NCBI RefSeq assembly: GCF_022655595.1
Contig: NZ_CP093379.1
Span: 2,352,501-2,416,500, forward strand
Length of the DNA: 64,000 bases
DNA from: Ignatzschineria rhizosphaerae
GTDB taxonomy: Bacteria > Pseudomonadota > Gammaproteobacteria > Cardiobacteriales > Wohlfahrtiimonadaceae
Reading direction: 5' to 3'
Position numbers and translations under genes: made by a program. Under the pieces are notes generated by a model. It was not told the DNA's origin. It saw nothing but the letters and a program-made list of their open reading frames with translations, and searched no databases. This document shows, in pieces, positions 1-8,967 of this stretch (position 1 is its first letter; each line of letters begins with the position of its first letter).

Positions 1-366
1 ACCAAAATTCAAGCTTACTTCACCTCAGAAGCAGCCGTTATTGCCTATCTTATCTTCATTTTACTCTATACGCCATGTGTTGCGGCACTAGGGGCTGTTT
101 ATCGAGAAGCTGGATTAAAATGGACAATTTTAGTTGCCACTTGGACCTTTATTATCGGCTGGATTTTAGCAACGGGTTATTATCAATTCCATTTACTCCT
201 AAGCGGTTCTTCTAGCGCTACTATCTGGCTCGTGAGTTTAGCGATCGCGCTATTGGCTCTATTTATGCTATTAAGATGGATGGGAAAAGTAGAAATCTTC
301 GCCGAAAGCCAAACAATCATTGCCTCTAGTCATGTGAAAAAATCTCCTAATAAGTGCAGTCATTAA
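1..366 (+). CDS. feoB: Ferrous iron transporter FeoB, C-terminal part (cut by window edge)
   Basis: The reading frame is open from base 1 to a TAA at 364-366 and encodes the last ~121 residues of an inner-membrane protein. Two or three hydrophobic segments are visible, and the stretch YTPCVAALGAVYREAG matches the conserved C-terminal membrane segment of FeoB, the GTP-driven Fe(II) permease. The N-terminal G domain lies outside the window. The feoC-like gene starts one base after the stop, which supports the call. Family assignment comes from the motif and context only. Confidence 0.85.
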   Translation, partial: TKIQAYFTSEAAVIAYLIFILLYTPCVAALGAVYREAGLKWTILVATWTFIIGWILATGYYQFHLLLSGSSSATIWLVSLAIALLALFMLLRWMGKVEIFAESQTIIASSHVKKSPNKCSH

Positions 367-367
367 G

Positions 368-631
368 ATGATACTTCTTAACATTCGAGATTATATTCTC
401 AAACAGCAGGAAATAACCTTAATAGAACTTGCTTCACACTTTCAAATTCCAGAATCTGCCATTAAAAAGATGGCAGATCATTGGCTACAAAAAAAGATCA
501 TCGACAAAATTATCCAACAATGCGACAGCATTGGCACTTCCATTTGTGGAAATTGCGCTACTTCTTGTGCATTAAAACTAGAAGAAAAGGCATCACAAAA
601 GCCTGTTATTCTCTATCGAGTTTGCAATTAA
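368..631 (+). CDS. feoC: FeoC-like winged-helix protein
   Basis: This 87-residue protein begins with a winged-helix-like region (residues ~5-50, 'IELASHFQIPESAIKKMADHW') followed by a cysteine cluster C-G-N-C-A-T-S-C near residues 60-67. That combination is typical of FeoC, the small cytoplasmic partner of FeoB thought to bind an Fe-S cluster and protect or regulate the permease. The ATG lies directly after the feoB stop, so the two are translationally coupled and share an operon. The cysteine spacing is compact, as in many FeoC proteins. Confidence 0.8.
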   Translation: MILLNIRDYILKQQEITLIELASHFQIPESAIKKMADHWLQKKIIDKIIQQCDSIGTSICGNCATSCALKLEEKASQKPVILYRVCN

Positions 632-746
632 TCAGTTATAAACTCACTGATTCTATCTGACTCTTCATAATAGATTCATTGTCAGAAACCCAAATCGTAG
701 GCACTTAAAGAGACTTCTTTCATCCTTTGCTCTCATCAATATAGAC

Positions 747-789
747 AATAAAAAATCCTGAATCAATCGAACGAGCTCAGGGTTTTATT
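747..789. terminator. Bidirectional terminator between feoC and the metal ATPase
   Basis: A-rich AATAAAAAATCCTGA (747-761) can pair with TCAGGGTTTTATT (777-789). The A/T tracts on both sides suit convergent termination of the feo operon and the leftward ATPase gene. Confidence 0.65.
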
Positions 790-829
790 CTATTACTGAA
801 TACCGAATAGATCTTACTAGTAATGATGC

Positions 830-3163
830 TTAGATCTTCTCTTTTAAAATACGAAGGCTGTTCATAATAACGAGTAAGCTTGCGCCAACATCGGCAAATA
901 CAGCTGCCCACATACTCTCATAACCAAAAAGTATCGCAATAAAGAAGATGGCTTTAATTCCTAATGCCGCAATAATATTTTGTTTAATCAATCTCACTGT
1001 TTTACGTGAAACATCCACAAAAAATGGGAGCTTTGCTAAGTCATCATCCATGATGGCGACATTTGCAGTTTCAATAGAGACATCACTACCAATCGCGCCC
1101 ATCGCAAAACCAACATCCGCTTGGGCTAGCGCCGGCGCATCGTTAATACCATCTCCAATCATTCCAATCGCCTGTTTCCCCACTTGATGACTAGCGAGAA
1201 TCGTGAGTTTATCTTCCGGTAAAAGTGCACCATGAGCTTCTTCAATTCCGATCTCTTTCGCCACATGATTTACTGCTCCCACATGATCGCCAGAGAGAAG
1301 GATTGGTTGAATACCTTGCACTTTTAACTCATTGAGGGAAGCTTTTGCATTCTTTTTAATGGGGTCTGCCACTGTAAAGATCGCCCGCACCTTCCCTTGA
1401 TAACCAAAGATCGTTAAACTTGCGCCCATCTTTTCAATACATTCAAGCTCAACCTCAACTAAACTCAAATCAATATTGTTAGTCTGCATCATTTTGCGGT
1501 TACCTAGCAGAAGAAGCTCAGCATCTACCCACCCTTTCGTCCCATGCCCAGCTACCGCAGCAAAATCATCGACATTGATAAAGGTAACATCACTCCCAGC
1601 GACAATCGCTTTTGAGATCGGGTGATCTGAACGTGAAGCAAGGCTTAGCGCTAAACGCTCCAATAATTCGTCAGCTATCTCAAGTTTCTCGCCCTCTTCT
1701 GAGAAATAGAGTACTTCGCTTAAAACGGGTTTGCCGATTGTTAAAGTCCCGGTTTTATCAAATGAGATATGCGTTAAATGCGCTCCTTTTTCAATAAACT
1801 CGCCCCCTTTTACTAAAATACCATGACGCGCAAGCTGCGTTAAGGCACTTACTACCGCAACAGGCGTTGAGATTACTAAAGCACACGGACAAGCAATAAT
1901 AAGAACAACAAGCGCTTTATAGATAGACTCAGACCACGTCAGATCAAACATTGGTGATATCACTGCGATCAAAATCGCCACCACAAAAACAATAGGCGTA
2001 TAAATCGCTGCAAACTGATCAATAAAGCGTTGTACAGGCGCTTTTTTCACCTGCGCCTCTTCAATGGTACGAACAATTTTTGCTAATGTGGAGTTTTTAG
2101 AGGTCGAAGTTGCCCGATAATCCACTTCCCCTTGTTGATTTATACTCCCAGCATACACAGTCTCTTCCACAGACTTATCCACAGGCATGCTTTCACCAGT
2201 AATCGCTGATTCATCAAAGCTTGAAGATCCTCTAATAATCACGCCATCTAACGGCAAGCGCCCCCCTGGAATAACACGAATAATCTCCCCAAGAGCAACC
2301 TCATCAACAGCCTTTTCTATAAGACCATTATCTGCCACAACCGTTGCAAAATCAGGAGCAAGCTTTAATAGTTTTTCCACAGCATTTTGCGCTTTAGTTA
2401 AAGATTTCGCCTCAATGATCTCTGCTAAAGTGAAGAGGAAAATCACCATTGCCGCTTCTGGGAATACCCCTAATAATAGCGCCCCAGTCACCGCAACGCT
2501 CATCAGCGCATTGATATTAAGGGTCCGGTTTTTGATCGCAATCCAACCTTTCTTGTAAGTCGTTATCCCCACTAACGCAATCGTAATAAAGGCAAATAAC
2601 GCACTCCATCCCATTCCCCAACCGGCGAACTCAAATACCTCAGAAATGGCAGCAGAAATTCCCGCTAAGATAAGTCTTGGCGTTTCATATTTCTCATAAA
2701 AGGACTGCTCAATCACAACCTCTTCACCATTTGTCACAAGAAATGGTGTCATATTGAGCTTTTTAATCTTCTCAACAATCGGTGTAATTTCCCCTTTGTG
2801 AATCACATACGCTTCACGCTTTAAATAATTAAAGTATAGTGCGTGGATTGAAGGCTCATTCACTAAGGCCTTTTCAATTAATACCGATTCCATCGGGCAA
2901 TCCATCTCTTTTACATAAAGAATATCTTGTCTGTAACCCTTAGGAATTTCGCTATTTTCCGCATCATGATTCTCTTGCGGCGTAGCACAACAACTATCAC
3001 CTTCATGTGAGTGTCCGCCGTGATCGTGATCGTGATCGTGATCGTGAAGAACCTTATCACTATCTTCATGCCCATCACAACTTGTCGCTGATGAGCAGCA
3101 TTGATCGGTTCCATGATTATTTAAATCATGATTTTTTTTATCTTTATCGAGATCGAAAGTCAT
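830..3163 (-). CDS. zntA: Zn/Cd/Pb-exporting P1B-type ATPase
   Basis: A 777-residue heavy-metal P-type ATPase that would pump Zn(II)/Cd(II)/Pb(II) out of the cytoplasm. Visible marks in order are a His-rich N-terminus with four Asp-His repeats (a metal-binding tail), a degenerate heavy-metal-associated domain with MDCPMES, the membrane CPC motif (ACPCAL), the phosphorylation motif DKTGT, the SDHP motif and the hinge GDGIND. I place the start at 3163 (MTFDLDK) because AGAAGGAGAG lies just upstream; a start at 3190 would add nine residues with no ribosome site. The MerR-family gene diverges from it and a matching operator lies between. The exact metal range is inferred from family and regulator. 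Confidence 0.9.
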   Translation of the reverse strand: MTFDLDKDKKNHDLNNHGTDQCCSSATSCDGHEDSDKVLHDHDHDHDHGGHSHEGDSCCATPQENHDAENSEIPKGYRQDILYVKEMDCPMESVLIEKALVNEPSIHALYFNYLKREAYVIHKGEITPIVEKIKKLNMTPFLVTNGEEVVIEQSFYEKYETPRLILAGISAAISEVFEFAGWGMGWSALFAFITIALVGITTYKKGWIAIKNRTLNINALMSVAVTGALLLGVFPEAAMVIFLFTLAEIIEAKSLTKAQNAVEKLLKLAPDFATVVADNGLIEKAVDEVALGEIIRVIPGGRLPLDGVIIRGSSSFDESAITGESMPVDKSVEETVYAGSINQQGEVDYRATSTSKNSTLAKIVRTIEEAQVKKAPVQRFIDQFAAIYTPIVFVVAILIAVISPMFDLTWSESIYKALVVLIIACPCALVISTPVAVVSALTQLARHGILVKGGEFIEKGAHLTHISFDKTGTLTIGKPVLSEVLYFSEEGEKLEIADELLERLALSLASRSDHPISKAIVAGSDVTFINVDDFAAVAGHGTKGWVDAELLLLGNRKMMQTNNIDLSLVEVELECIEKMGASLTIFGYQGKVRAIFTVADPIKKNAKASLNELKVQGIQPILLSGDHVGAVNHVAKEIGIEEAHGALLPEDKLTILASHQVGKQAIGMIGDGINDAPALAQADVGFAMGAIGSDVSIETANVAIMDDDLAKLPFFVDVSRKTVRLIKQNIIAALGIKAIFFIAILFGYESMWAAVFADVGASLLVIMNSLRILKEKI

Positions 3164-3271
3164 CCATTCTCTCCTTCTTTCAATGCCCATTATGGATTCT
3201 TAATTTCTTTACTATTTTTCGTTATTTCTTTGAAAATGATAAATACTCTCAATTAGATTTATGTTATGCTC

Positions 3272-3302
3272 ATTAAACACCCTATAGTAGCTACAGGGTC
3301 AA
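3272..3302 (-). promoter_or_regulatory. MerR/CadR-type promoter-operator of the metal ATPase
   Basis: On the minus strand a -35 TTGACC (3297-3302) and -10 TTTAAT (3272-3277) are separated by 19 bp, the overlong spacer characteristic of MerR-family promoters. The spacer is filled by a near-perfect dyad at 3279-3299 with arms ACCCTATAG and CTACAGGGT, closely resembling known CadR/PbrR boxes. The promoter fires toward the ATPase, and the regulator gene starts 28 bp from it on the other strand. Confidence 0.85.
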
Positions 3303-3329
3303 GCTTTTAAATCGTTCGGAGATAAAATC

Positions 3330-3794
3330 ATGGTCAACCATACTCAAAAAGCTGTAAATAACAGCATTTATAAGATTGGTGAGCTCGCATCTATTAGTAA
3401 AGTACCCGTAGAAACCATTCGTTATTATGAAAAAGAAGCCTTAATGGAAGCGCCTGAACGTGCGGAAAATAATTATCGAATCTATAAAGACCGCCACCTT
3501 AAACGCTTACTTTTAATTCGTAATTGCCGAGCATTTGATATGAGTTTAGAGGAAATTCGGCAAATTATTAGCGCAACAGAAGCTGAAGATACTAGCTGTA
3601 TTCCCATTAATGAGATCATTCAAGATCACCTTTACCACATTGATAAGCGCATTCAAGAATTAACAACGCTAAAAAAAGAGCTTAGCAACATCCAAGCTCG
3701 TTGCGGGCAAAATCATCATGCGGACAACTGCTCTATTATTGATGAAATTCACCAATTAGAGCCTGAAGAGAAAAAACATACTCATCTCTCTTAA
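3330..3794 (+). CDS. cadR: MerR-family Cd(II)/Pb(II)-responsive regulator (CadR-like)
   Basis: This 154-residue regulator has an N-terminal MerR helix-turn-helix (IGELASISKVPVETIRYYEK, residues ~16-35) and a long dimerisation helix. Metal-site cysteines appear at 'DTSCIP' and then 'RCGQNHHADNC' near the C-terminus, the three-cysteine pattern of CadR/PbrR proteins. A His-rich tail follows. It should bind the dyad at 3279-3299 and activate the ATPase when Cd, Pb or Zn rises. The divergent arrangement is the usual one. Whether Zn or Cd is the natural inducer cannot be read from sequence. Confidence 0.88.
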   Translation: MVNHTQKAVNNSIYKIGELASISKVPVETIRYYEKEALMEAPERAENNYRIYKDRHLKRLLLIRNCRAFDMSLEEIRQIISATEAEDTSCIPINEIIQDHLYHIDKRIQELTTLKKELSNIQARCGQNHHADNCSIIDEIHQLEPEEKKHTHLS

Positions 3795-3808
3795 TCCTCC
3801 ATAAAAAA

Positions 3809-3834
3809 TGCCGACGTTTCATCAACTGCCGGCA
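3809..3834. terminator. Bidirectional terminator after cadR
   Basis: TGCCGACG...TGCCGGCA forms a GC-rich hairpin preceded by an A run and followed by TTAT. It lies between the convergent regulator and SulP genes. Confidence 0.7.
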
Positions 3835-3898
3835 TTATAAGAAGGATTCCCTTAAACCAATTTTGCGATATACACCGATACCTTCATGACCCCCTGGT

Positions 3899-5677
3899 TC
3901 AGGGTGTGACAGAACTTTGACAAATAGAGCAGATAGATTGAGCGATCTCCTGCGCATCACTTTGATCTTTCGCCCAATATAATCCTTCTCGTTTTTTCGG
4001 CGATAATCCAGCTTTTCCTAAAACCTCTTTAGTTTCATTATTAAGCCCTGATAACACAATTTGAATCTCTTTCTTCTCTAAACGATCAAGCATCGTTTTA
4101 AAAGCGATTAATCCAGTTAAATCAATCATCGGTACCTTATCAAGGTGAATGATCATTACCTCAATCTTCTGGTCTAAATAGGGCAATCGATCGAGCGATT
4201 CAATCGTTTTACGAGCAGGTCCAAAAAAGAAAGGCCCGCGAATCTCATAATGCAAAATTAAGGGAACATTTTCTTTTAACTCATCCGTCAATTCATCTTC
4301 AATACCTTGCGCTACGGGTTCCTCTTCTGAGGTATCTTCCATGAGAAACTCTGTTTCGGTAAAGGCTGACATTCGTGCCATAAAAAGAAAGCTCGATAAC
4401 ACCATTCCCACGGCAACTGCCACAACCATGTCAAATACAACCGTTAAAATTAGACATAAAAAGAGAACGGCAAGATCCTCTCTTGGTGCCATCTTCACAG
4501 TCTCTTTAAAATAAGAGACATCTGCCATACTCCAAGCAACCATTAAGAGCATCGCACCTAAACTTGCCATGGGGAGATACCCTAAATACTTAGCAAAAAA
4601 GAGTAATGTTAATAATACAAATATCGCATGAATCATGCCGGCAATAGGCGTATTTCCCCCTGCACGAATATTGGCAGCCGTCCTTGCTAATGCAGCTGTA
4701 GCGGCAAAGCCACCAAAACAAGGGGCAATAATATTCCCAACGCCTTGCCCTACTAATTCAGCGTTAGGATTATGTCTTGTATTTTTCATTCCATCTGCCA
4801 CCACAGAGCAAAGTAGCGATTCAATTGCCCCTAATATCGCAATGACAAAGGCACTAGGAAGTAAATCCCTAAAGAGCTGAAAGGTTAAGATACTCTCACC
4901 ATTTTCATCTATCCAGGGTAATTTAAATTCTGGTAAAAAATTAGGAATTCCTTGAAGAATCTCCCCTTTATATTCATAACTAAAAACGGATTGGATTGTT
5001 CTAAACTCTAATCCCGCATTAGCTAATAACACACCAACTAGTGCGCTTAGCCCTAAGACAATAAGATGAGGAGGCATTTTACTAAAGACTTTTGGTAAAA
5101 AGACTAATCCCAATAACGTAAAAAGTGCTAATCCTAAATCCCCCCAAGAAAGCTGAGGAACCATCTGGAAAATGGCAGAAATCCGCTCAATAAAACCATC
5201 TGTTTGTATCAGGTCATTAATTCCTAAAAGATCCGGAATCTGCGTCATGGCAATCACAATCGCAATCCCTGTACTAAATCCTGCTGTGACAGGATAAGGG
5301 ACATAATGGATCATCTTCCCGATTCTTAAGATACCCATTAGGAGTAAAATAACACCCGCCATACTTGTGGCGAGAATTAATCCCGTTAATCCATATTGGC
5401 TAGTGATAGGCTGTAATATCACAATAAAAGCAGCTGTAGGCCCTGAGATATTAAACCGAGCACCGCCGCACATTGCGATAAAGAATCCTGCAACAATTGA
5501 GGTATATAATCCATATTGTGGAGCAACACCGGTATTAATCGCAAGTGCCATTGATAATGGCACTGCAATCATCCCGACCGTTAATCCCCCCATCCAATCT
5601 TGCTGCAATTTAGAGAGATTGTATCCTTGCAACATTTGAATAAAGGGGATATTCCACACCCATTTCCAATTTTTCAT
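3899..5677 (-). CDS. SulP-family anion transporter with STAS domain
   Basis: A 592-residue inner-membrane protein with about 10-12 hydrophobic segments and the SulP signature region near the N-terminus (GGLTVGMIAVPLSMALAI). A C-terminal STAS domain follows (residues ~450-590, containing 'MIDLTGLIAFKTMLDRLEK'). SulP proteins carry sulfate, bicarbonate or other anions; substrate is not decidable here. The ATG at 5677 is preferred over a GTG six bases upstream because GAGG lies 5 bases before it. It is a single-gene unit in this window. Confidence 0.85.
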   Translation of the reverse strand: MKNWKWVWNIPFIQMLQGYNLSKLQQDWMGGLTVGMIAVPLSMALAINTGVAPQYGLYTSIVAGFFIAMCGGARFNISGPTAAFIVILQPITSQYGLTGLILATSMAGVILLLMGILRIGKMIHYVPYPVTAGFSTGIAIVIAMTQIPDLLGINDLIQTDGFIERISAIFQMVPQLSWGDLGLALFTLLGLVFLPKVFSKMPPHLIVLGLSALVGVLLANAGLEFRTIQSVFSYEYKGEILQGIPNFLPEFKLPWIDENGESILTFQLFRDLLPSAFVIAILGAIESLLCSVVADGMKNTRHNPNAELVGQGVGNIIAPCFGGFAATAALARTAANIRAGGNTPIAGMIHAIFVLLTLLFFAKYLGYLPMASLGAMLLMVAWSMADVSYFKETVKMAPREDLAVLFLCLILTVVFDMVVAVAVGMVLSSFLFMARMSAFTETEFLMEDTSEEEPVAQGIEDELTDELKENVPLILHYEIRGPFFFGPARKTIESLDRLPYLDQKIEVMIIHLDKVPMIDLTGLIAFKTMLDRLEKKEIQIVLSGLNNETKEVLGKAGLSPKKREGLYWAKDQSDAQEIAQSICSICQSSVTP

Positions 5678-6218
5678 CCGCACCTCAACTATTGTATATG
5701 TATCGGTAATGACAAGCTCTTATGCAAAAGCTTCTCTTGATGACTTTTCTAGCTCACGTCTTTAGGAATATCATCACAAAAATTACTATCAATAAAATTG
5801 GAGACATAATCGTGAGCCTTTTTCTACTATACTCTTTTTTCTATTACATGATTGTTATGCTTGATAAATAGACTATTACACTGATTTACTATTCATTCAA
5901 GAGAAAATGGCGTTTTATCTTTTAAAATTTGATAAAAAAAGATCATTCGGAGAACTCTCTGAGATTACCCGTAAAAGAAGTTAAAAAGAGATACTCATCC
6001 TAGATTAAATACCTATATATATTTCAAATTACTGCGGTAAAAATCAATAAAAAACATCTCTTAAGCGCCATTTATAGTACGCTAAACGGATCTTTTAAAA
6101 ATCATAAGAAGAAATATATTAATTTTAAAATCGACCCTAAAATATCTCCGTATAATCCTTCCGATAAAGCATTTTTTAATAAACTAGATTATTAATAATA
6201 GCCCAACAGATAATGCCA
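5678..6218. other. AT-rich intergenic region without a recognised gene
   Basis: About 540 bp of AT-rich sequence separate the SulP gene from the next leftward gene. I see no convincing ORF with a ribosome site, no RNA gene and no strong hairpin. It should hold the SulP promoter near its left end. Confidence 0.5.
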
Positions 6219-7199
6219 TCAATATTCAATTAATGACTCAATACCTAGTTTTTTCAAATCACGATAAGTTGCAATACCGGTCGCAATAAGCCCTTCTCGT
6301 TGTTGAAATTCATAAAGCGCCATTGCCGTATAACCATTGAAATAGCCCTTATCAATGAAGTCTTCGTTAAGATCATGATGCTTCTTCATTAATGCTTCTT
6401 GCAATAAACGTACCAAATATCCTGTTGACCCTTGCTGTAGATAGATCTCCTGATCTCCTGCCGCAATATCCGCTAAATCGCTGACATGGGTTAAAAGATA
6501 ACGATACTCTTGCCCAACTTCTAAAGGAGATGGCATCGCCGATTGCCCAGATAAAATTCTAAAGATTTGATAATACCCGGTTGGCAAATTAGGCGGCGTA
6601 TGATCCCCTTGAATGACCTGACATCCTGCCGAAGAAAAGCTAATTCCGGATGGCTTTGTTGTAGATTGTGCACTATGGATATGATCATTCACAACAGATA
6701 AGGTTGGTTTGCCATTTCTAAGTAGATATTGTGGATCTTGTTGGTAAAAACGCCATGCAAAAACAGGCTGTAATCGGCTTAAGCGAAAGGCTCCCTCTTC
6801 AAAAGGACGGTTATCAGGCTCATGAGCCCCGACAATATAACGATAAGCCCCCGTTCCTAAGAAGTTTGCAATTCTCTTTTCTGGTGCGTCAATCTGTTTT
6901 TCCTGCCAAAATTGATGCGGAATTGTCGATGCCGGAAACAATGCAATCTTATGCGTTGTTAAATTCCATAAGCCAACTAAGCAACGAAAATGCTCCCCAT
7001 CAAGGCTATTTTCAACGATCTTTGCACTTGTTAGCCATTGACCATAATTCCCTTCTAATAATTTCCCCGCGCGAATACCAAAGATCACTATTGATCCCGT
7101 CAGCTGATAATGGCGACTTTCTACCAAACGAGCAAGCAGTGCACTACTTAAAGTAAAAGGCTCAAAAGAAACAGAAGAGGCATTAGAAGTATCACGCAT
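6219..7199 (-). CDS. Uncharacterised protein with C-terminal peptidoglycan-binding-like domain
   Basis: A 326-residue protein without an obvious signal peptide. The last ~75 residues ('GSTGYLVRLLQEALMKKHHD...GYFNGYTAMALYEFQQREGL') follow the helical pattern of PG_binding_1 repeats. The middle holds an 'SSAGCQVIQGDH' motif that recalls the Ser-x-Gly-Cys core seen in some cell-wall amidase or transpeptidase-like phage and bacterial proteins, but I cannot assign a catalytic family. Flanking genes give no functional hint. The function is open; a role in wall recognition is an inference from the C-terminal domain only. Confidence 0.6.
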   Translation of the reverse strand: MRDTSNASSVSFEPFTLSSALLARLVESRHYQLTGSIVIFGIRAGKLLEGNYGQWLTSAKIVENSLDGEHFRCLVGLWNLTTHKIALFPASTIPHQFWQEKQIDAPEKRIANFLGTGAYRYIVGAHEPDNRPFEEGAFRLSRLQPVFAWRFYQQDPQYLLRNGKPTLSVVNDHIHSAQSTTKPSGISFSSAGCQVIQGDHTPPNLPTGYYQIFRILSGQSAMPSPLEVGQEYRYLLTHVSDLADIAAGDQEIYLQQGSTGYLVRLLQEALMKKHHDLNEDFIDKGYFNGYTAMALYEFQQREGLIATGIATYRDLKKLGIESLIEY

Positions 7200-7463
7200 G
7201 AAGGTATTCCTACAAAAATCGTTTTCAACAACAAAACAGCAAAATCATTACAAAATACTCTAACATATTCTGCATCAAACTACGATATTCCCATACTTTA
7301 TAGCGATTTAAGAAGGAGATTAATAATGGACATTATAAGAAGTTTAACCACGAAACAAAGAATCTTTAGTAAACTAGTTCCTTAATGATTATTACTATTT
7401 CTAAAATAGGAAAGGCTCAACCTTAGATTCCTTACTATTTTCATCATTTTAGAGAGTATCCGC

Positions 7464-8336
7464 ATGTTAAAAATTCAAAATATCCCCTACTACCTACAAT
7501 TAATGCGTGTTGAGAAACCCATTGGTAGCTATCTCTTGATGTGGCCAACACTGTGGGGAATCTGGATCGCAAGCGAAGGAATGCCAAGCGCAAAAATATT
7601 AATTATTTTTATGTTAGGGGTATTTATTATGCGCTCAGCTGGCTGCGTCATTAATGACATTGCCGATCGAGATATCGATAAGTTTGTAGAGCGTACAAAA
7701 GATCGCCCCTTAACTTCTGGTAAAGTTACAACAAAAGAGGCCGTTTCTTTACTTATCCTGCTCGTTGTGATTGCCGGCATTTTAGCGCTTTTTCTCTCTT
7801 ACAAAACCATATTACTCAGTATTCCTGCGCTCTTAATCGCCCTCTCATATCCTTTTATGAAGCGTATCCACTCATTACCACAAGCGCATCTTGGCGTGGC
7901 TTTTACTTTTGGAATTCCGATGGCATTTATGGAGATTCAAGGCTCTCTTCCTACTAGTGCCTATCTTCTCTTTTTTGCCAATATCTGCTGGACACTGATT
8001 TATGATACAGAATATGCAATGAGTGACCGAGAAGATGATAAGTCTATTAATATCAAATCTTCTGCCCTTCTTTTTGAATCCTGGCTAGGGGAAAAAGATT
8101 ATTATATTATTATTGGGCTTCAAGTACTGATGATCACACTATTACTCATTATTACTCTTATTGAAAATTTAGCCCCTTATTTCTTATTCTCTCTACTCAT
8201 TGTCATCAATCTGTTTTATTACCAAATTATACTAATCAAAGATCACGATAGAATGCGTTGTTTTAAGGCCTTTTTACATAATAACTGGGTGGGCTTTGTG
8301 CTCTTTTTAGGGTTGGTTTTAAACTACTTACCTTAA
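7464..8336 (+). CDS. ubiA: 4-hydroxybenzoate polyprenyltransferase UbiA
   Basis: A 290-residue integral membrane prenyltransferase that attaches the polyprenyl tail to 4-hydroxybenzoate in ubiquinone synthesis. Both Asp-rich diphosphate-binding motifs are present: NDIADRDID starting at residue 64, and a second 'DTEYAMSDREDD' around residues 181-192. About eight hydrophobic segments fit the UbiA fold, and the length matches the family. No ubiC is seen next to it. The next gene starts 43 bp downstream in the same direction. Confidence 0.92.
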   Translation: MLKIQNIPYYLQLMRVEKPIGSYLLMWPTLWGIWIASEGMPSAKILIIFMLGVFIMRSAGCVINDIADRDIDKFVERTKDRPLTSGKVTTKEAVSLLILLVVIAGILALFLSYKTILLSIPALLIALSYPFMKRIHSLPQAHLGVAFTFGIPMAFMEIQGSLPTSAYLLFFANICWTLIYDTEYAMSDREDDKSINIKSSALLFESWLGEKDYYIIIGLQVLMITLLLIITLIENLAPYFLFSLLIVINLFYYQIILIKDHDRMRCFKAFLHNNWVGFVLFLGLVLNYLP

Positions 8337-8379
8337 ATGGCACAAAAAATTATTTGAAGCTTCTATATTCGGAGGTTCT

Positions 8380-8967
8380 ATGGGAAATCGTTTATCAAAA
8401 ATTGTCACTAAAACAGGAGATAGCGGTACAACCGGTATTGCCGGCAATATTCGTCTTGAAAAATATCATCCACGAATTGAAACAATTGGGTTAATTGACG
8501 AGCTCAATTCCTTAATAGGTATTGGGATTGCAGAGCTTCAAATAACATTAGCAAACACTCCCTCTCAAAATGGAAGTACCTTATCTGCGCTAATTTTAGA
8601 ATGGTCAGAGATTCAACATGAGCTCTTCAACCTTGGCGGTGAGCTCTCAATGCCGAATAATGCCTTAGTAACTGAAAAAGCCGTTATCGCCCTTGAAGAA
8701 CAGCTTATTGTCTACAATGAATTGTTATCGCCCCTTAAAGAGTTTATCCTTCCTAGCGGCTCGCCACTTGTTGCTAAAACTCACTATATTCGAGCCATTA
8801 GCAGAAAAGTAGAACGTGCGCTCTGGGCGCTTAATAGTCATGATCCTGTCAATGAATATTCTCTTAAATATTTAAATCGTCTCTCTGATTATTTCTTTAT
8901 TACGGCAAGAATTCTTGCAAAAATAACAGATACGCCAGAGTTACTTTGGAATCATCATAAAAAATGA
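8380..8967 (+). CDS. Cob(I)yrinic acid a,c-diamide adenosyltransferase, PduO type
   Basis: This 195-residue protein carries the N-terminal TKTGDSGTTG motif that binds ATP in PduO/MMAB-type corrinoid adenosyltransferases, and the C-terminal segments 'REISRKVERALW'-like (here AISRKVERALWAL) and 'YLNRLSDYFF' that complete the active site at the trimer interface. It makes adenosylcobalamin from cob(I)alamin. The stop overlaps the start of the phosphopantetheinyl transferase by four bases (ATGA), so the two are co-translated. The nearby metH remnant hints at cobalamin use, but that link is loose. Confidence 0.88.
   Translation: MGNRLSKIVTKTGDSGTTGIAGNIRLEKYHPRIETIGLIDELNSLIGIGIAELQITLANTPSQNGSTLSALILEWSEIQHELFNLGGELSMPNNALVTEKAVIALEEQLIVYNELLSPLKEFILPSGSPLVAKTHYIRAISRKVERALWALNSHDPVNEYSLKYLNRLSDYFFITARILAKITDTPELLWNHHKK

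Noticed and set aside
2187..2558. 123-codon + strand frame inside the metal ATPase gene
   Set aside because: Antisense shadow of a strongly conserved gene; no ribosome site and low-complexity Ser/Ala composition.
3022..3047. Tandem GATCGT/ATCGTG repeats as a regulatory or CRISPR-like repeat
   Set aside because: They encode the Asp-His repeats of the ATPase N-terminus.
6731..7156. 141-codon + frame opposite the peptidoglycan-binding-like gene
   Set aside because: No ribosome site, composition of a shadow frame; the minus gene has a recognisable domain.
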